A stretch of DNA of 64,000 nt from contig NC_079877.1 in the NCBI RefSeq assembly GCF_029227915.1, positions 7,752,001 to 7,816,000 on the forward strand. Reading direction: 5' to 3'. Each line of letters starts with the position of its first letter. Position 1 is the first letter of the stretch. Of the stretch, positions 25,641 to 38,330 are shown piece after piece. Both the position numbers and the translations under genes were made by a program. Source of the stretch: Hydractinia symbiolongicarpus (taxonomy: Eukaryota > Cnidaria > Hydrozoa > Anthoathecata > Hydractiniidae). The notes beneath the pieces were generated by a model that saw only the letters and a list, made by a program, of their open reading frames with translations, ran no database searches and was not told the origin of the DNA.

Positions 25641-28600
25641 CAACGGTTGGGTCACATATTCGTACCAACATGTATTTAGCGATATTTTTCTGATATTACT
25701 AGGTTGCATCGCTTTTAACAGTGAAACGATTGACTGTGGGACTTAATTGAACTAACTTTGGACTGTGACCTCATAAGTGTGATAAATGAGACAATTGGAC
25801 TCCAAGAAAGAACATTCTTCTTAATTTGACATGATTGCCGGAACTCAGCGATTACACTGGACCCTGTGGTAGCGATTCATTTAAAAATTTAGATAAATAA
25901 GCCATTTTTACTGTGGGACCAATCCTAGCCGTTAGCGCGCACTGAAGATATAGAGACAGTTTCAGAAACTCCATTTCATTGACTTTCTAACGGTTTCAAT
26001 CCGTTTGAGTTACAACGGTTGGGTCACCTATTCGTACCAACATGTATTTAGCAATATTTTTCTGATATTACTAGGTTGCATCGCTTCTAACAGTGAAACG
26101 ATTGACTGTGGGACTTAATTGAACTAACTTTGGACTGTGACCTCATAAGTGTGATAAATGAGACAATTGGACTCCAAGAAAGAACATTCTTCTTAATTTG
26201 ACATGATTGCCGGAACTCAGCGATTACACTGGACCCTGTGGTAGCGATTCATTTAAAAATTTAGATAAACAAGTCATTTTTACTGTGGCACCAATCCTAG
26301 CCGTTAGCGCGCGCTGAAGATATAGAGACAGTTTCACAAACTCCATTTCATTGACTTTCTAAAGGTGTCAATCCGTTTGAGTTACAATGGTTGCGTCACA
26401 TATTCGTACCAACATGTATTTAGCGAAAGTATTCTGATATTACTAGGTTGCATCGCTTTTAACTGTGAAACGTTTGACTGTGCGACTTAATTGAACTTAT
26501 TTTGGACTTTGACCTCATAAGTGTGATGAATGTGACAATTGGACTCCAAGAAAGAACATTCTTCTTAATTTGACATGATTGCCGGAACTCAACGATTACA
26601 CTGGACCCTGTGGTAGCGATTCATTTAAAAATTTAGATAAATAAGTCATTTTTACTGTGGGACCAATCCTAGCCGTTAGCGCGCGCTAAAGATATAGAGA
26701 CAGTTTCACAAACTCCATTTCATTGACTTTCTAACGGTGTCAATTCGTTTGAGTTACAACGGTTGCGTCACATATTCGTACCAACATGTATTTAGCGAAA
26801 GTATTCGGATATTACTAGGTTGCATCGCTTTTAACTGTGAAACGTTTGACTGTGCGACTTAATTAAACTGATTTTGAACTTTGACCTTATAAATGTTATA
26901 AGTGAGACAATTGGACACCAAGAAATACCATTCTTCTTAATTTGACATGATTGGTGGAACTAAGCGTATACACTGGACCCTGTGGTAGCGATTCATTTAA
27001 AAATTTAGATAAATAAGTCATTTTTACTGTTGGACCAATCCTAGCCGTTAGCGCGCGCTGAAGATATAGAGATAAATTCAAAAAATCCATTTCATTGATT
27101 TTCTAACGGTGTCAATCCGTTTCAGTTAGAACGGTTGCGTCACATAGTCGTACCAACATGTATTTAGTGATTTTCTTCCGATATTACTAAGTTGTATCGC
27201 TTTCAACAGAGAAACGATTGACTGTGCGACTTAATTGAACTGATTTTGGACTTTGACCTCATAAGTGTGATAAATGAGACAATTGGAATCCAAGAAAGAA
27301 CATTCTTCGTAATTTGACATGATTGCTGGAACTCAGCGATTACACTGGACCCTGTAGTAGCGATTCATTTAAAAATTTAGATAAATAAGTCATTTTTCAC
27401 TGTGGGAGCAATCCTAGCCGTTACTTCGCGCTGAAGAAATAGAGAAAGCTTTAAAAAGTACATTTCATTGACTTTCTAACGGTTTCAATCCGTTTGAGTT
27501 ACAACGGTTGGGTCACATATTCGTACCAACATGTATTTAGCTATATTTTTCTGATATTACTAGGTTGCATCGCTTTTAACAGTGAAACGATTGACTGTGG
27601 GACTTAATTGAACTAACTTTGGACTGTGACCTCATAAGTGTGATAAATGAGACAATTGGACTCCAAGAAAGAACATTCTTCTTAATTTGACATGATTGCC
27701 GGAACTCAGCGATTACACTGGACCCTGTGGTAGCGATTCATTTAAAAATTTAGATAAATAAGCCATTTTTACTGTGGGACCAATCCTAGCCGTTAGCGCG
27801 CACTGAAGATATAGAGACAGTTTCACAAACTCCATTTCATTGACTTTCTAACGGTTTCAATCCGTTTGAGTTACAACGGTTGGGTCACCTATTCGTACCA
27901 ACATGTATTTAGCAATATTTTTCTGATATTACTAGGTTGCATCGCTTCTAACAGTGAAACGATTGACTGTGGGACTTAATTGAACTAACTTTGGACTGTG
28001 ACCTCATAAGTGTGATAAATGAGACAATTGGACTCCAAGAAAGAACATTTTTCTTAATTTGACATGATTGCCGGAACTCAGCGATTACACTGGACCCTGT
28101 GGTAGCGATTCATTTAAAAATTTAGATAAACAAGTCATTTTTACTGTGGGACCAATCCTAGCCGTTAGCGCGCGCTGAAGATATAGAGACAGTTTCACAA
28201 ACTCCATTTCATTGACTTTCTAACGGTGTCAATCCGTTTGAGTTACAATGGTTGCGTCACATATTCGTACCAACATGTATTTAGCGAAAGTATTCTGATA
28301 TTACTAGGTTGCATCGCTTTTAACTGTGAAACGTTTGACTGTGCGACTTAATTGAACTTATTTTGGACTTTGACCTTGTAAATGTTATAAGTGAGACAAT
28401 TGGACTCCAAGAAATAACATTCTTCTCAATTTGACATGATTGCTGGAACTCAGCGATTACACTGGGCGCTGTGGTAGCGCTTTTTTTAAAAATTAAGATA
28501 AATAAGTCTTTTTTTACTGTGGAACCAATCCTAGCAGTTATCGCGCGCTGAAGAAATAGAGACAGTTTCAAAAACCACATTTCATTGACTTTTTAACGGT

Positions 28601-31220
28601 GTCAATCCGTTTCAGTTACAACAGCTGCGTCACATATTCGTACCAAAATGTATTTAGTGATTTTCTTCCGATATTACTAAGTTGTATCGCTTTTAACAGT
28701 GAAACGATTGACTGTGGGAATTATTTGAACTGATTCAGGACTTTGACCTTATAAATGTAATAAATGAGCCATTTTGACTAAAAGAAATATCATTCTTCTT
28801 AATTTTACATGATTGCTGGAACTCAGCGATTACACTGGGCGCTGTGGTAGCGCTTTATTTAAATATTTAGATAAATAAGATTTTCTTACTGTGGGACCAA
28901 TCCTGGCCGTTAGCACGCGCTGAAGAAATAAAGACATTCTCAAAAACTACATTTCATTGATTTCTTGGCGGTATAATTCCGTTTGAGTTACAACGGTTGC
29001 GTCACAAATTCGTACCAACATGTATTTAGCGAAAGTATTCGGATATTACTAGGTTGCATCGCTTTTAACTGTGAAACGTTTGACTGTGCAACTTAATTGA
29101 ACTGATTTTGAACTTTGACCTTATAAAGGTTAAAAGTGAGACAATTGGACACCAACAAATACCATTCTTCTTAATTTGACATGATTGGTGGAACTAAGCG
29201 TATACACTGGACCCTGTGGTAGCGATTCATTTAAAAATTTAAATAAATAAGTCATTTTTACTGTGGGACCAATCCTAGCCGTTAGCGCGCGCTGAAGATA
29301 TAGAGATAGTTTCAAAAAATCCATTTCATTGATTTTCTAACGGTGTCAATCCGTTTCAGTTAGAACGGTTGCGTCACATAGTCTTACCAACATGTATTTA
29401 GTGATTTTCTTCCGATATTACTAAGTTGTATCGCTTTCAACAGAGAAACGATTGACTATGCGACTTAATTGAACTGATTTTGGACTTTGACCTCATAAGT
29501 GTAATAAATGAGACAATTGGAATCCAAGAAAGAAAATTCTTCGTAATTTGACATGATTGCTGGAACTCAGCGATTACACTGGCCCTGTGGTAGCGATTCA
29601 TTTAAAAATTTAGATAAATAAGTCATTTTTTACTGTGGGAGCAATCCTAGCCGTTAGTTCGCGCTGAAGAAATAGAGAAAGCTTTAAAAAGTACATTTCA
29701 TTGACTTTCTAACGGTTTCAATCCGTTTGAGTTACAACGGTTGGGTCACATATTCGTACCAACATGTATTTAGCGATATTTTTCTGATATTACTAGGTTG
29801 CATCGCTTCTAACAGTGAAACGATTGACTGTGGGACTTAATTGAACTAACTTTGGATTGTGACCTCATAAGTGTGATAAATGAGACAATTGGACTCCAAG
29901 AAAGAACATTCTTCTTAATTTGACATGATTGCCGGAACTCAGCGATTACACTGGACCCTGTGGTAGTGATTCATTTAAAAATTTAGATAAATAAGTCATT
30001 TTTACTGTGGGACCAATCCTAGCCGTTAGCGCGCGCTGAAGATATAGAGACAGTTTCAAAAACTCCATTTCATTGACTTTTTAACGGTGTCAATCCGTTT
30101 GAGTTACAATGGTTGCGTCACATATTCGTACCAACATGTATTTAGCGAAAGTATTCTGATATTACTAGGTTGCATCGCTTTTAACTGTGAAACGTTTGAC
30201 TGTGCGACTTAATTGAACTGATTTTAGACTTTGACCTTGTAAATGTTATAAGTGAGAGAATTGGACTCCAAGAAATAACATTCTTCTTAATTTGACATGA
30301 TTGCTGGAACTCAGCGATTACACTGGGCGCTGTGGTAGCGCTTTATTTAAAAATTAAGATAAATAAGTCTTTTTTTACTGTGGGACCAATCCTAGCAGTT
30401 ATCGCGCGCTGAAGAAATAGAGAAAGTTTCAAAAACCACATTTCATTGACTTTTTAACGGTGTCAATCCGTTTGAGTTACAACAGCTGCGTCACATATTC
30501 GTACCAAAATGTATTTAGTGATTTTCTTCCGATATTACTAAGTTGTATCGCTTTTAACAGTGAAACGATTGACTGTGGGAATTATTTGAACTGATTCAGG
30601 ACTTTGACCTTATAAATGTAATAAATGAGCCATTTTGACTAAAAGAAATATCATTCTTCTTAATTTTACATGATTGCTGGAACTCAGCGATTACACTGGG
30701 CGCTGTGGTAGCGCTTTATTTAAATATTTAGATAAATAAGATTTTCTTACTGTGGGACCAATCCTGGCCGTTAGCACGCGCTGAAGAAATAAAGACATTC
30801 TCAAAAACTACATTTCATTGATTTCTTGGCGGTATAATTCCGTTTGAGTTACAACGGTTGCGTCACAAATTCGTACCAACTTGTATTTAGCGAAAGTATT
30901 CGGATATTAAGGTTGCATCGCTTTTAACTGTGAAACGTTTGACTGTGCAACTTAATTGAACTGCTTTTGGATTTTGACCTTATAAATGTTGTAAGTGAGA
31001 CAATTGCACTCCAAGAAATAACATTCTTCTTAATTTGACATAATTGCTGGAACTCAGCAATTACACTGGGCGCTGTGGTAGCGCTTTATTTAAAAATTAA
31101 GATGAATAAGTCATTTTTTACTGTGGAAGCAATCCTAGCCGTTAGTTTGCGCTAAGAAATAGAGACAGCTTCAAAAAGTACATTTCATTGAATTTCTCAC
31201 GGTGTCAATCCGTTTGAGTT
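25640..31220 (+). repeat. Five-monomer period, 1861 bp, with a two-monomer insertion
   Basis: The variant GTTACAATGGTTGCGTCAC occurs at 26,381, 28,242 and 30,103: two intervals of exactly 1861 bp. The CAGCTGCGTCACATATTCG monomer recurs at about 28,623 and 30,483 with the same spacing. The CACATAGTCGTACC or CACATAGTCTTACC monomer does not fit: it lies at about 27,141 and 29,375, 2234 bp apart. This indicates that monomers were gained between copies, probably the pair at about 28,250-28,990. A 3-bp deletion at 30,908 (GATATTAAGG for GATATTACTAGG) is a private change. Confidence 0.8.
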
Positions 31221-34200
31221 ACAACGGTTGTGTCAAACATTCGTACCAACATGTATTTAGTGATATTTTTCCGATATTACTAAGTTGTATCGCTTTCAAC
31301 AGTGAAACGATTGACTGTGGGACTTAGTTGAACTGATTTTGGAGTTTGACCTTATAAATGTGATAATTGAGTCATTTTGACTACAAGAAGTGACATTCTT
31401 CTTAGTTTGACATGATTGCTGGAACTCAGCGATTACACTGGGCGCTGTGGAAACGCTTTATTTAAAAATTAAGATAAATAAGTCATTTTGTACTGTGGGA
31501 CCAATCCTAGCCGTTTTAGCGCGCTGAAGAAATAGAGACAGTTTCAAAAACTACATTTCATTGACTTTTTAACGGTGTCAATCCGTTTGAGTTAGAACGG
31601 TTGCGTCACATAATCGTACCAGCATGTATTTAGTGATTTTCTTCCGATATTACTAAGTTGTATCGCTTTCAACAGTGAAACGATTGACTGTGGGACTTAG
31701 TTGAACTGATTTTGGACTTTGACCTTATAAATGTGATAAATGAGTCATTTTGAATACAAGAAATGACATTCTTCTTAGTTTGACATGATTGCTGGAACTC
31801 AGCGATTACACTGGGCGCTGTGGTAACGCTTTATTTAAAAATTAAGATAAATAAGTCATTTTGTACTGTGGGACCAATCCTAGCCGTTATCGCGCGCTGA
31901 AAAAATAGAGACAGTTTCAAAAACTACATTTCATTGACTTTCTAACGGTGTCAATCCGTTTGAGTTAGAACGGTTGCGTCACATAATCGTACCAGCATGT
32001 ATTTAGTGATTTTCTTCCGATATTACTAAGTTGTATCGCTTTCAACAGAGAATCGATTGACTTTGGGACTCAATTGAACTGATTTTGGGCTTTGTCCTTA
32101 TAAATGTAATAAATGAGCCATTATGACTAGAAGAAATAACATTCTCCGTAATTTGACATGATTGCTGGAACTCAGCGATTACACTATGCGCTGTTGTAGC
32201 GCTTTGTTTAAAAGTTAAGATAAATAAGTCATTTATTACGGTGGAAACAATCCTAGCCGTTATCGCACGCTGAAGAAATAGAGACAGTTTCAAAAACTAC
32301 ATTTCATTGACTTTCTAACGGTGTCAATCCGTTTGAGTTAGAACGGTTGCGTCACATAATCGTACCAGCATGTATTTAGTGATTTTCTTCCGATATTACT
32401 AAGTTGTATCGCTTTCAACAGTGAAACGATTGACTGTGGGATTTAATTGACCTGATTTGGGACTTTGACCTTATAAATGTGATAAATGAGTCATTTTGAA
32501 TACAAGAAATGACATTCTTCTTAGTTTGACATGATTGCTGGAACTCAGAGATTACACTGGGCGCTGTGGTAACGCTTTATTTAAAAATTAAGATAAATAA
32601 GTCATTTTGTACTGTGGGACCAATCCTAGCCGTTATCGCGCGCTGAAAAAATAGAGACAGTTTCAAAAACTACATTTCATTGACTTTCTAACGGTGTCAA
32701 TCCGTTTGAGTTAGAACGGTTGCGTCACATAATCGTACCAGCATGTATTTAGTGATTTTCTTCCGATATTACTAAGTTGTATCGCTTTCAACAGAGAATC
32801 GATTGACTTTGGGACTCAATTGAACTGATTTTGGGCTTTGTCCTTATAAATGTAATAAATGAGCCATTATGACTAGAAGAAATAACATTCTCCGTAATTT
32901 GACATGATTGCTGGAACTCAGCGATTACACTATGCGCTGTTGTAGCGCTTTGTTTAAAAGTTAAGATAAATAAGTCATTTATTACGGTGGAAACAATCCT
33001 AGCCGTTATCGCACGCTGAAGAAATAGAGACAGTTTCAAAAACTACATTTCATTGACTTTCTAACGGTGTCAATCCGTTTGAGTTAGAACGGTTGCGTCA
33101 CATAATCGTACCAGCATGTATTTAGTGATTTTCTTCCGATATTACTAAGTTGTATCGCTTTCAACAGTGAAACAATTGACTGTGGGATTTAATTGACCTG
33201 ATTTGGGACTTTCACCTTATAAATGTAATAAATGAGTCATTTTGACTACAAGAAATGACATTCTTCTTAGTTTGACATGATTGATGGAACTCACCGATTA
33301 CACTGGGCGCAGTGGTAACGCTTTATTAAAAAATTTAGATAAATAAGTCATTTTGTACTGTGGAACCAATCCTAGCCGTTATCTCGCGCTGAAGAAATAG
33401 AGACAGTTTTAAAAACTACATTTCATTGACTTTCTAACGGTGTCAATCCGTTTGAGTTAGAACGGTTGCGTCACATAATCGTACCAGCATGTATTTAGTG
33501 ATTTTCTTCCGATATTACTAAGTTGTATCGCTTTCAACAGTGAAACGATTGACTGTGGGACTTAGTTGAACTGATTTTGGACTTTGACCTTATAAATGTG
33601 ATAAATGAGTCATTTTGAATACAAGAAATGACATTCTTCTTAGTTTGACATGATTGCTGGAACTCAGCGATTACACTGGGCGCTGTGGTAACGCTTTATT
33701 TAAAAATTAAGATAAATAAGTCATTTTGTACTGTGGGACCAATCCTAGCCGTTATCGCGCGCTGAAAAAATAGAGACAGTTTCAAAAACTACATTTCATT
33801 GACTTTCTAACGGTGTCAATCCGTTTGAGTTAGAACGGTTGCGGCACATAATCGTACCAGCATGTATTTAGTGATTTTCTTCCGATATTACTAAGTTGTA
33901 TCGCTTTCAACAGAGAATCGATTGACTTTGGGACTTAATTGAACTGATTTTGGGCTTTGTCCTTATAAATGTAATAAATGAGCCATTATGACTAGAAGAA
34001 ATAACATTCTCCGTAATTTGACATGATTGCTGGAACTCAGCGATTACACTATGCGCTGTTGTAGCGCTTTGTTTAAAAGTTAAGATAAATAAGTCATTTA
34101 TTACGGTGGAAACAATCCTAGCCGTTATCGCACGCTGAAGAAATAGAGACAGTTTCACAAACTCCATTTCATTGACTTTCTAACGGTGTCAATCCGTTTG

Positions 34201-37200
34201 AGTTACAATGGTTGCGTCACATATTCGTACCAACATGTATTTAGCGAAAGTATTCTGATATTACTAGGTTGCATCGCTTTTAACTGTGAAACGTTTGACT
34301 GTGCGACTTAATTGAACTTATTTTGGACTTTGACCTTGTAAATGTTATAAGTGAGACAATTGGACTCCAAGAAATAACATTCTTCTTAATTTGACATGAT
34401 TGCTGGAACTCAGCGATTACACTGGGCGCTGTGGTAGCGCTTTATTTAAATACTTAGATAAATAAGATTTTCTTACTGTGGGACCAATCCTGGCCGTTAG
34501 CACGCGCTGAAGAAATAAAGACATTCTCAAAAACTACATTTCATTGATTTCTTGGCGGTATAATTCCGTTTGAGTTACAACGGTTGCGTCACATATTCGC
34601 ACCAACATGTATTTAGCGAAAGTATTCGGATATTACTAGGTTGCATCGCTTTTAACTGTGAAACGTTTGACTGTGCGACTTAATTGAACTGCTTTTGGAT
34701 TTTGACCTTATAAATATTGTAAGTGAGACAATTGCACTCCAAGAAATAACATTCTTCTTAATTTGACATAATTGCTGGAACTCAGCAATTACACTGGGCG
34801 CTGTGGTAGCGCTTTATTTAAAAATTATGATGAATAAGTCATTTTTTACTGTGGAAGCAATCCTAGCCGTTAGTTTGCGCTGAAGAAGTAGAGACAGCTT
34901 CAAAAAGTACATTTCATTGAATTTCTCACGGTGTCAATCCGTTTGAGTTACAACGGTTGTGTCACACATTCGTACCAACATGTATTTAGTGATATTTTTC
35001 CGATATTACTAAGTTGTATCGCTTTCAACAGTGAAACGATTGACTGTGGGACTTAGTTGAACTGATTTTGGAGTTTGACCTTATAAATGTGATAATTGAG
35101 TCATTTTGACTACAAGAAATGACATTCTTCTTAGTTTGACATGATTGCTGGAACTCAGCGATTACACTGGGCGCTGTGGTAACGCTTTATTTAAAAATTA
35201 AGATAAATAAGTCATTTTGTCCTGTGGGACCAATCCTAGCCGTTATCGCGCGCTGAAGAAATAGAGACAGTTTCAAAAACTACATTTCATTGACTTTCTA
35301 ACGGTGTCAATCCGTTTGAGTTAGAACGGTTGCGTCACATAATCGTACCAGCATGTATTTAGTGACTTTCTTCCAATATTACTAAGTTGTATCGCTTTCA
35401 ACAGAGAATCGATTGACTGTGGGACTTAATTGAACTGATTTTGGGCTTTGTCCTTATAAATGTAATAAATGAGCCATTATGACTAGAAGAAATAACATTC
35501 TCCGTAATTTGACATGATTGCTGGAACTCAGCGATTACACTATGCGCTGTTGTAGCGCTTTGTTTAAAAGTTAAGATAAATAAGTCATTTATTACGGTGG
35601 AAACAATCCTAGCCGTTATCGCACGCTGAAGAAATAGAGACAGTTTCAAAAACTACATTTCATTGACTTTCTAACGGTGTCAATCCGTTTGGGTTAAAAC
35701 GGTTGCGTCACATAATCGTACCAGCATGTATTTAGTGATTTTCTTCCGATATTACTAAGTTGTATCGCTTTCAACAGTGAAACGATTGACTGTGGGACTT
35801 AGTTGAACTGATTTTGGACTTTGACCTTATAAATGTGATAAATGAGTCATTTTGAATACAAGAAATGACATTCTTCTTAGTTTGACATGATTGCTGGAAC
35901 TCAGCGATTACACTGGGCGCTGTGGTAACGCTTTATTTAAAAATTAAGATAAATAAGTCATTTTGTACTGTGGGTCCAATCCTAGCCGTTATCGCGCGCT
36001 GAAGAAATAGAGACAGCTTCAAAAAGTACATTTCATTGAATTTCTCACGGTGTAAATCCGTTTGAGTTACAACGGTTGTGTCACACATTCGTACCAACAT
36101 GTATTTAGTGATATTTTTCCGATATTACTAAGTTGTATCGCTTTCAACAGTGAAACGATTGACTGTGGGACTTAGTTGAACTGATTTTGGAGTTTGACCT
36201 TATAAATGTGATAATTGAGTCATTTTGACTACAAGAAATGACATTCTTTTTAGTTTGACATGATTGCTGGAACTCAGCGATTACACTGGGCGCTGTGGTA
36301 ACGCTTTATTTAAAAATTAAGATAAATAAGTCATTTTGTCCTGTGGGACCAATCCTAGCCGTTATCGCGCGCTGAAGAAATAGAGACAGTTTCAAAAACT
36401 ACATTTCATTGACTTTCTAACGGTGTCAATCCGTTTGAGTTAGAACGGTTGCGTCACATAATCGTACCAGCATGTATTTAGTGACTTTCTTCCGATATTA
36501 CTAAGTTGTATCGCTTTCAACAGAGAATCGATTGACTGTGGGACTTAATTGAACTGATTTTGGGCTTTGTCCTTATAAATGTAATAAATGAGCCATTATG
36601 ACTAGAAGAAGTAACATTCTCCGTAATTTGACATGATTGCTGGAACTCAGCGATTACACTATGCGCTGTTGTAGCGCTTTGTTTAAAAGTTAAGATAAAT
36701 AAGTCATTTATTACGGTGGAAACAATCCTAGCCGTTATCGCACGCTGAAGAAATAGAGACAGTTTCAAAAACTACATTTCATTGACTTTCTAACGGTGTC
36801 AATTCGTTTGGGTTAAAACGGTTGCGTCACATAATCGTACCAACATGTATTTAGTGATTTTCTTCCGATATTACTAAGTTGTATCGCTTTCAACAGTGAA
36901 ACGATTGACTGTGGGACTTAGTTGAACTGATTTTGGACTTTGACCTTATAAATGTGATAAATGAGTCATTTTGAATACAAGAAATGACATTCTTCTTAGT
37001 TTGACATGATTGCTGGAACTCAGCAATTACACTGGGCGCTGTGGTAACGCTTTATTTAAAAATTAAGATAAATAAGTCATTTTGTACTGTGGGTCCAATC
37101 CTAGCCGTTATCGCGCGCTGAAGAAATAGAGACAGTTTCAAAAACTACATTTCATTGACTTTCTAACGGTGTCAATCCGTTTGAGTTAGAACGGTTGCGT

Positions 37201-38300
37201 CACATAATCGTACCAGCATGTATTTAGTGATTTTCTTCCGATATTACTAAGTTGCATCGCTTTCAACAGAGAAACGATTGACTGTGGGAATTAATTGAAC
37301 TGATTTTGGGCTTTGACCTTATAAATGTAATAAATGAGCCATTATGACTAGAAGAAATAACATTCTCCTTAATTTGACATGATTGCTGGAACTCAGCGAT
37401 TACACTGGGCGCTGTGGTAGCGCTTTGTTTAAAATTTAAGATAAATAAGTCATTTATTACTGTGGAAACAATCCTAGCCGTTATCGCACGCTGAAGAAAT
37501 AGAGACAGTTTCAAAAACTACATTTCATTGACTTTCTAACGGTGTAAATCCGTTTGAATTAAAACGGTTGCGTCACACATTCGTACCAACATGTATTTAG
37601 TGATATTTTTCCGATATTACTAAGTTGTATCGCTTTCAACAGTAAAACGATTGACTGTGGGACTTAGTTGAACTGATTTTGGACTTTGACCTTATAAATG
37701 TGATAAATGAGTCATTTTGACTACAAGAAATGACATTCTTCTTAGTTTGACATGATTGATGGAACTCACCGGTTACACTGGGCGCTGTGGTAACGCTTTA
37801 TTTAAAAATTTAGATAAATAAGTCATTTTGTACTGTGGGACCAATCCTAGCCGTTATCGCGCGCTGAAGAAATAGAGACAGTTTTAAAAACTACATTTCA
37901 TTCACTTTCTAACGGTGTCAATCCGTTTGAGTTAAAACGGTTGCGTCACACATTCGTACCAACATGTATTTAGTGATATTTTTCCGATATTACTAAGTTG
38001 TATCGCTTACAACAGTGAAACGATTGACTGTGGGACTTAGTTGAACTGATTTTGGACTTTGACCTTATAAATGTGATAAATGAGTCATTTTGACTACAAG
38101 AAATGACATTCTTCTTAGTTTGACATGATTGATGGAACTCACCGATTACACTGGGTTCTGTGGTAACGCTTTATTTAAAAATTTAGATAAATAAGTCATT
38201 TTGTACTGTGGGACCAATCCTAGCCGTTATCGCGCGCTGAAGAAATAGAAAGAGTTTTAAAAACTACATTTCATTGACTTTCTAACGGTGTCAATCCGTC
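31220..38300 (+). repeat. Two- and three-monomer higher-order repeats (746 and 1119 bp)
   Basis: The type CAACAGAGAATCGATTGAC occurs at about 32,046, 32,792, 33,911, 35,402 and 36,521, at spacings of 746, 1119, 1491 and 1119 bp, all whole monomer multiples. TACAACGGTTGTGTCACACATT is at about 34,950 and 36,070 (1119 bp), with an earlier relative at about 31,222 (3729 bp, ten monomers). The monomer types are those of the 10.4-13 kb block, so the two regions share ancestry despite about 20 kb between them. Confidence 0.84.
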
Positions 38301-38330
38301 CGGTTGCGTTACAATCGTACCAACATGTAT
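38291..38330 (+). repeat. Shortened monomer junction (about 9 bp lost)
   Basis: The usual TCAATCCGTTTGAGTTA..CGGTTGCGTCACATAATCG is replaced by TCAATCCGTCCGGTTGCGTT followed by ACAATCG. The TTTGAGTTAAAA part and some of CACATA are missing, making this monomer about 363 bp (37,941 to 38,304) against the usual 371-373. It is the clearest broken junction in the array. Confidence 0.8.
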
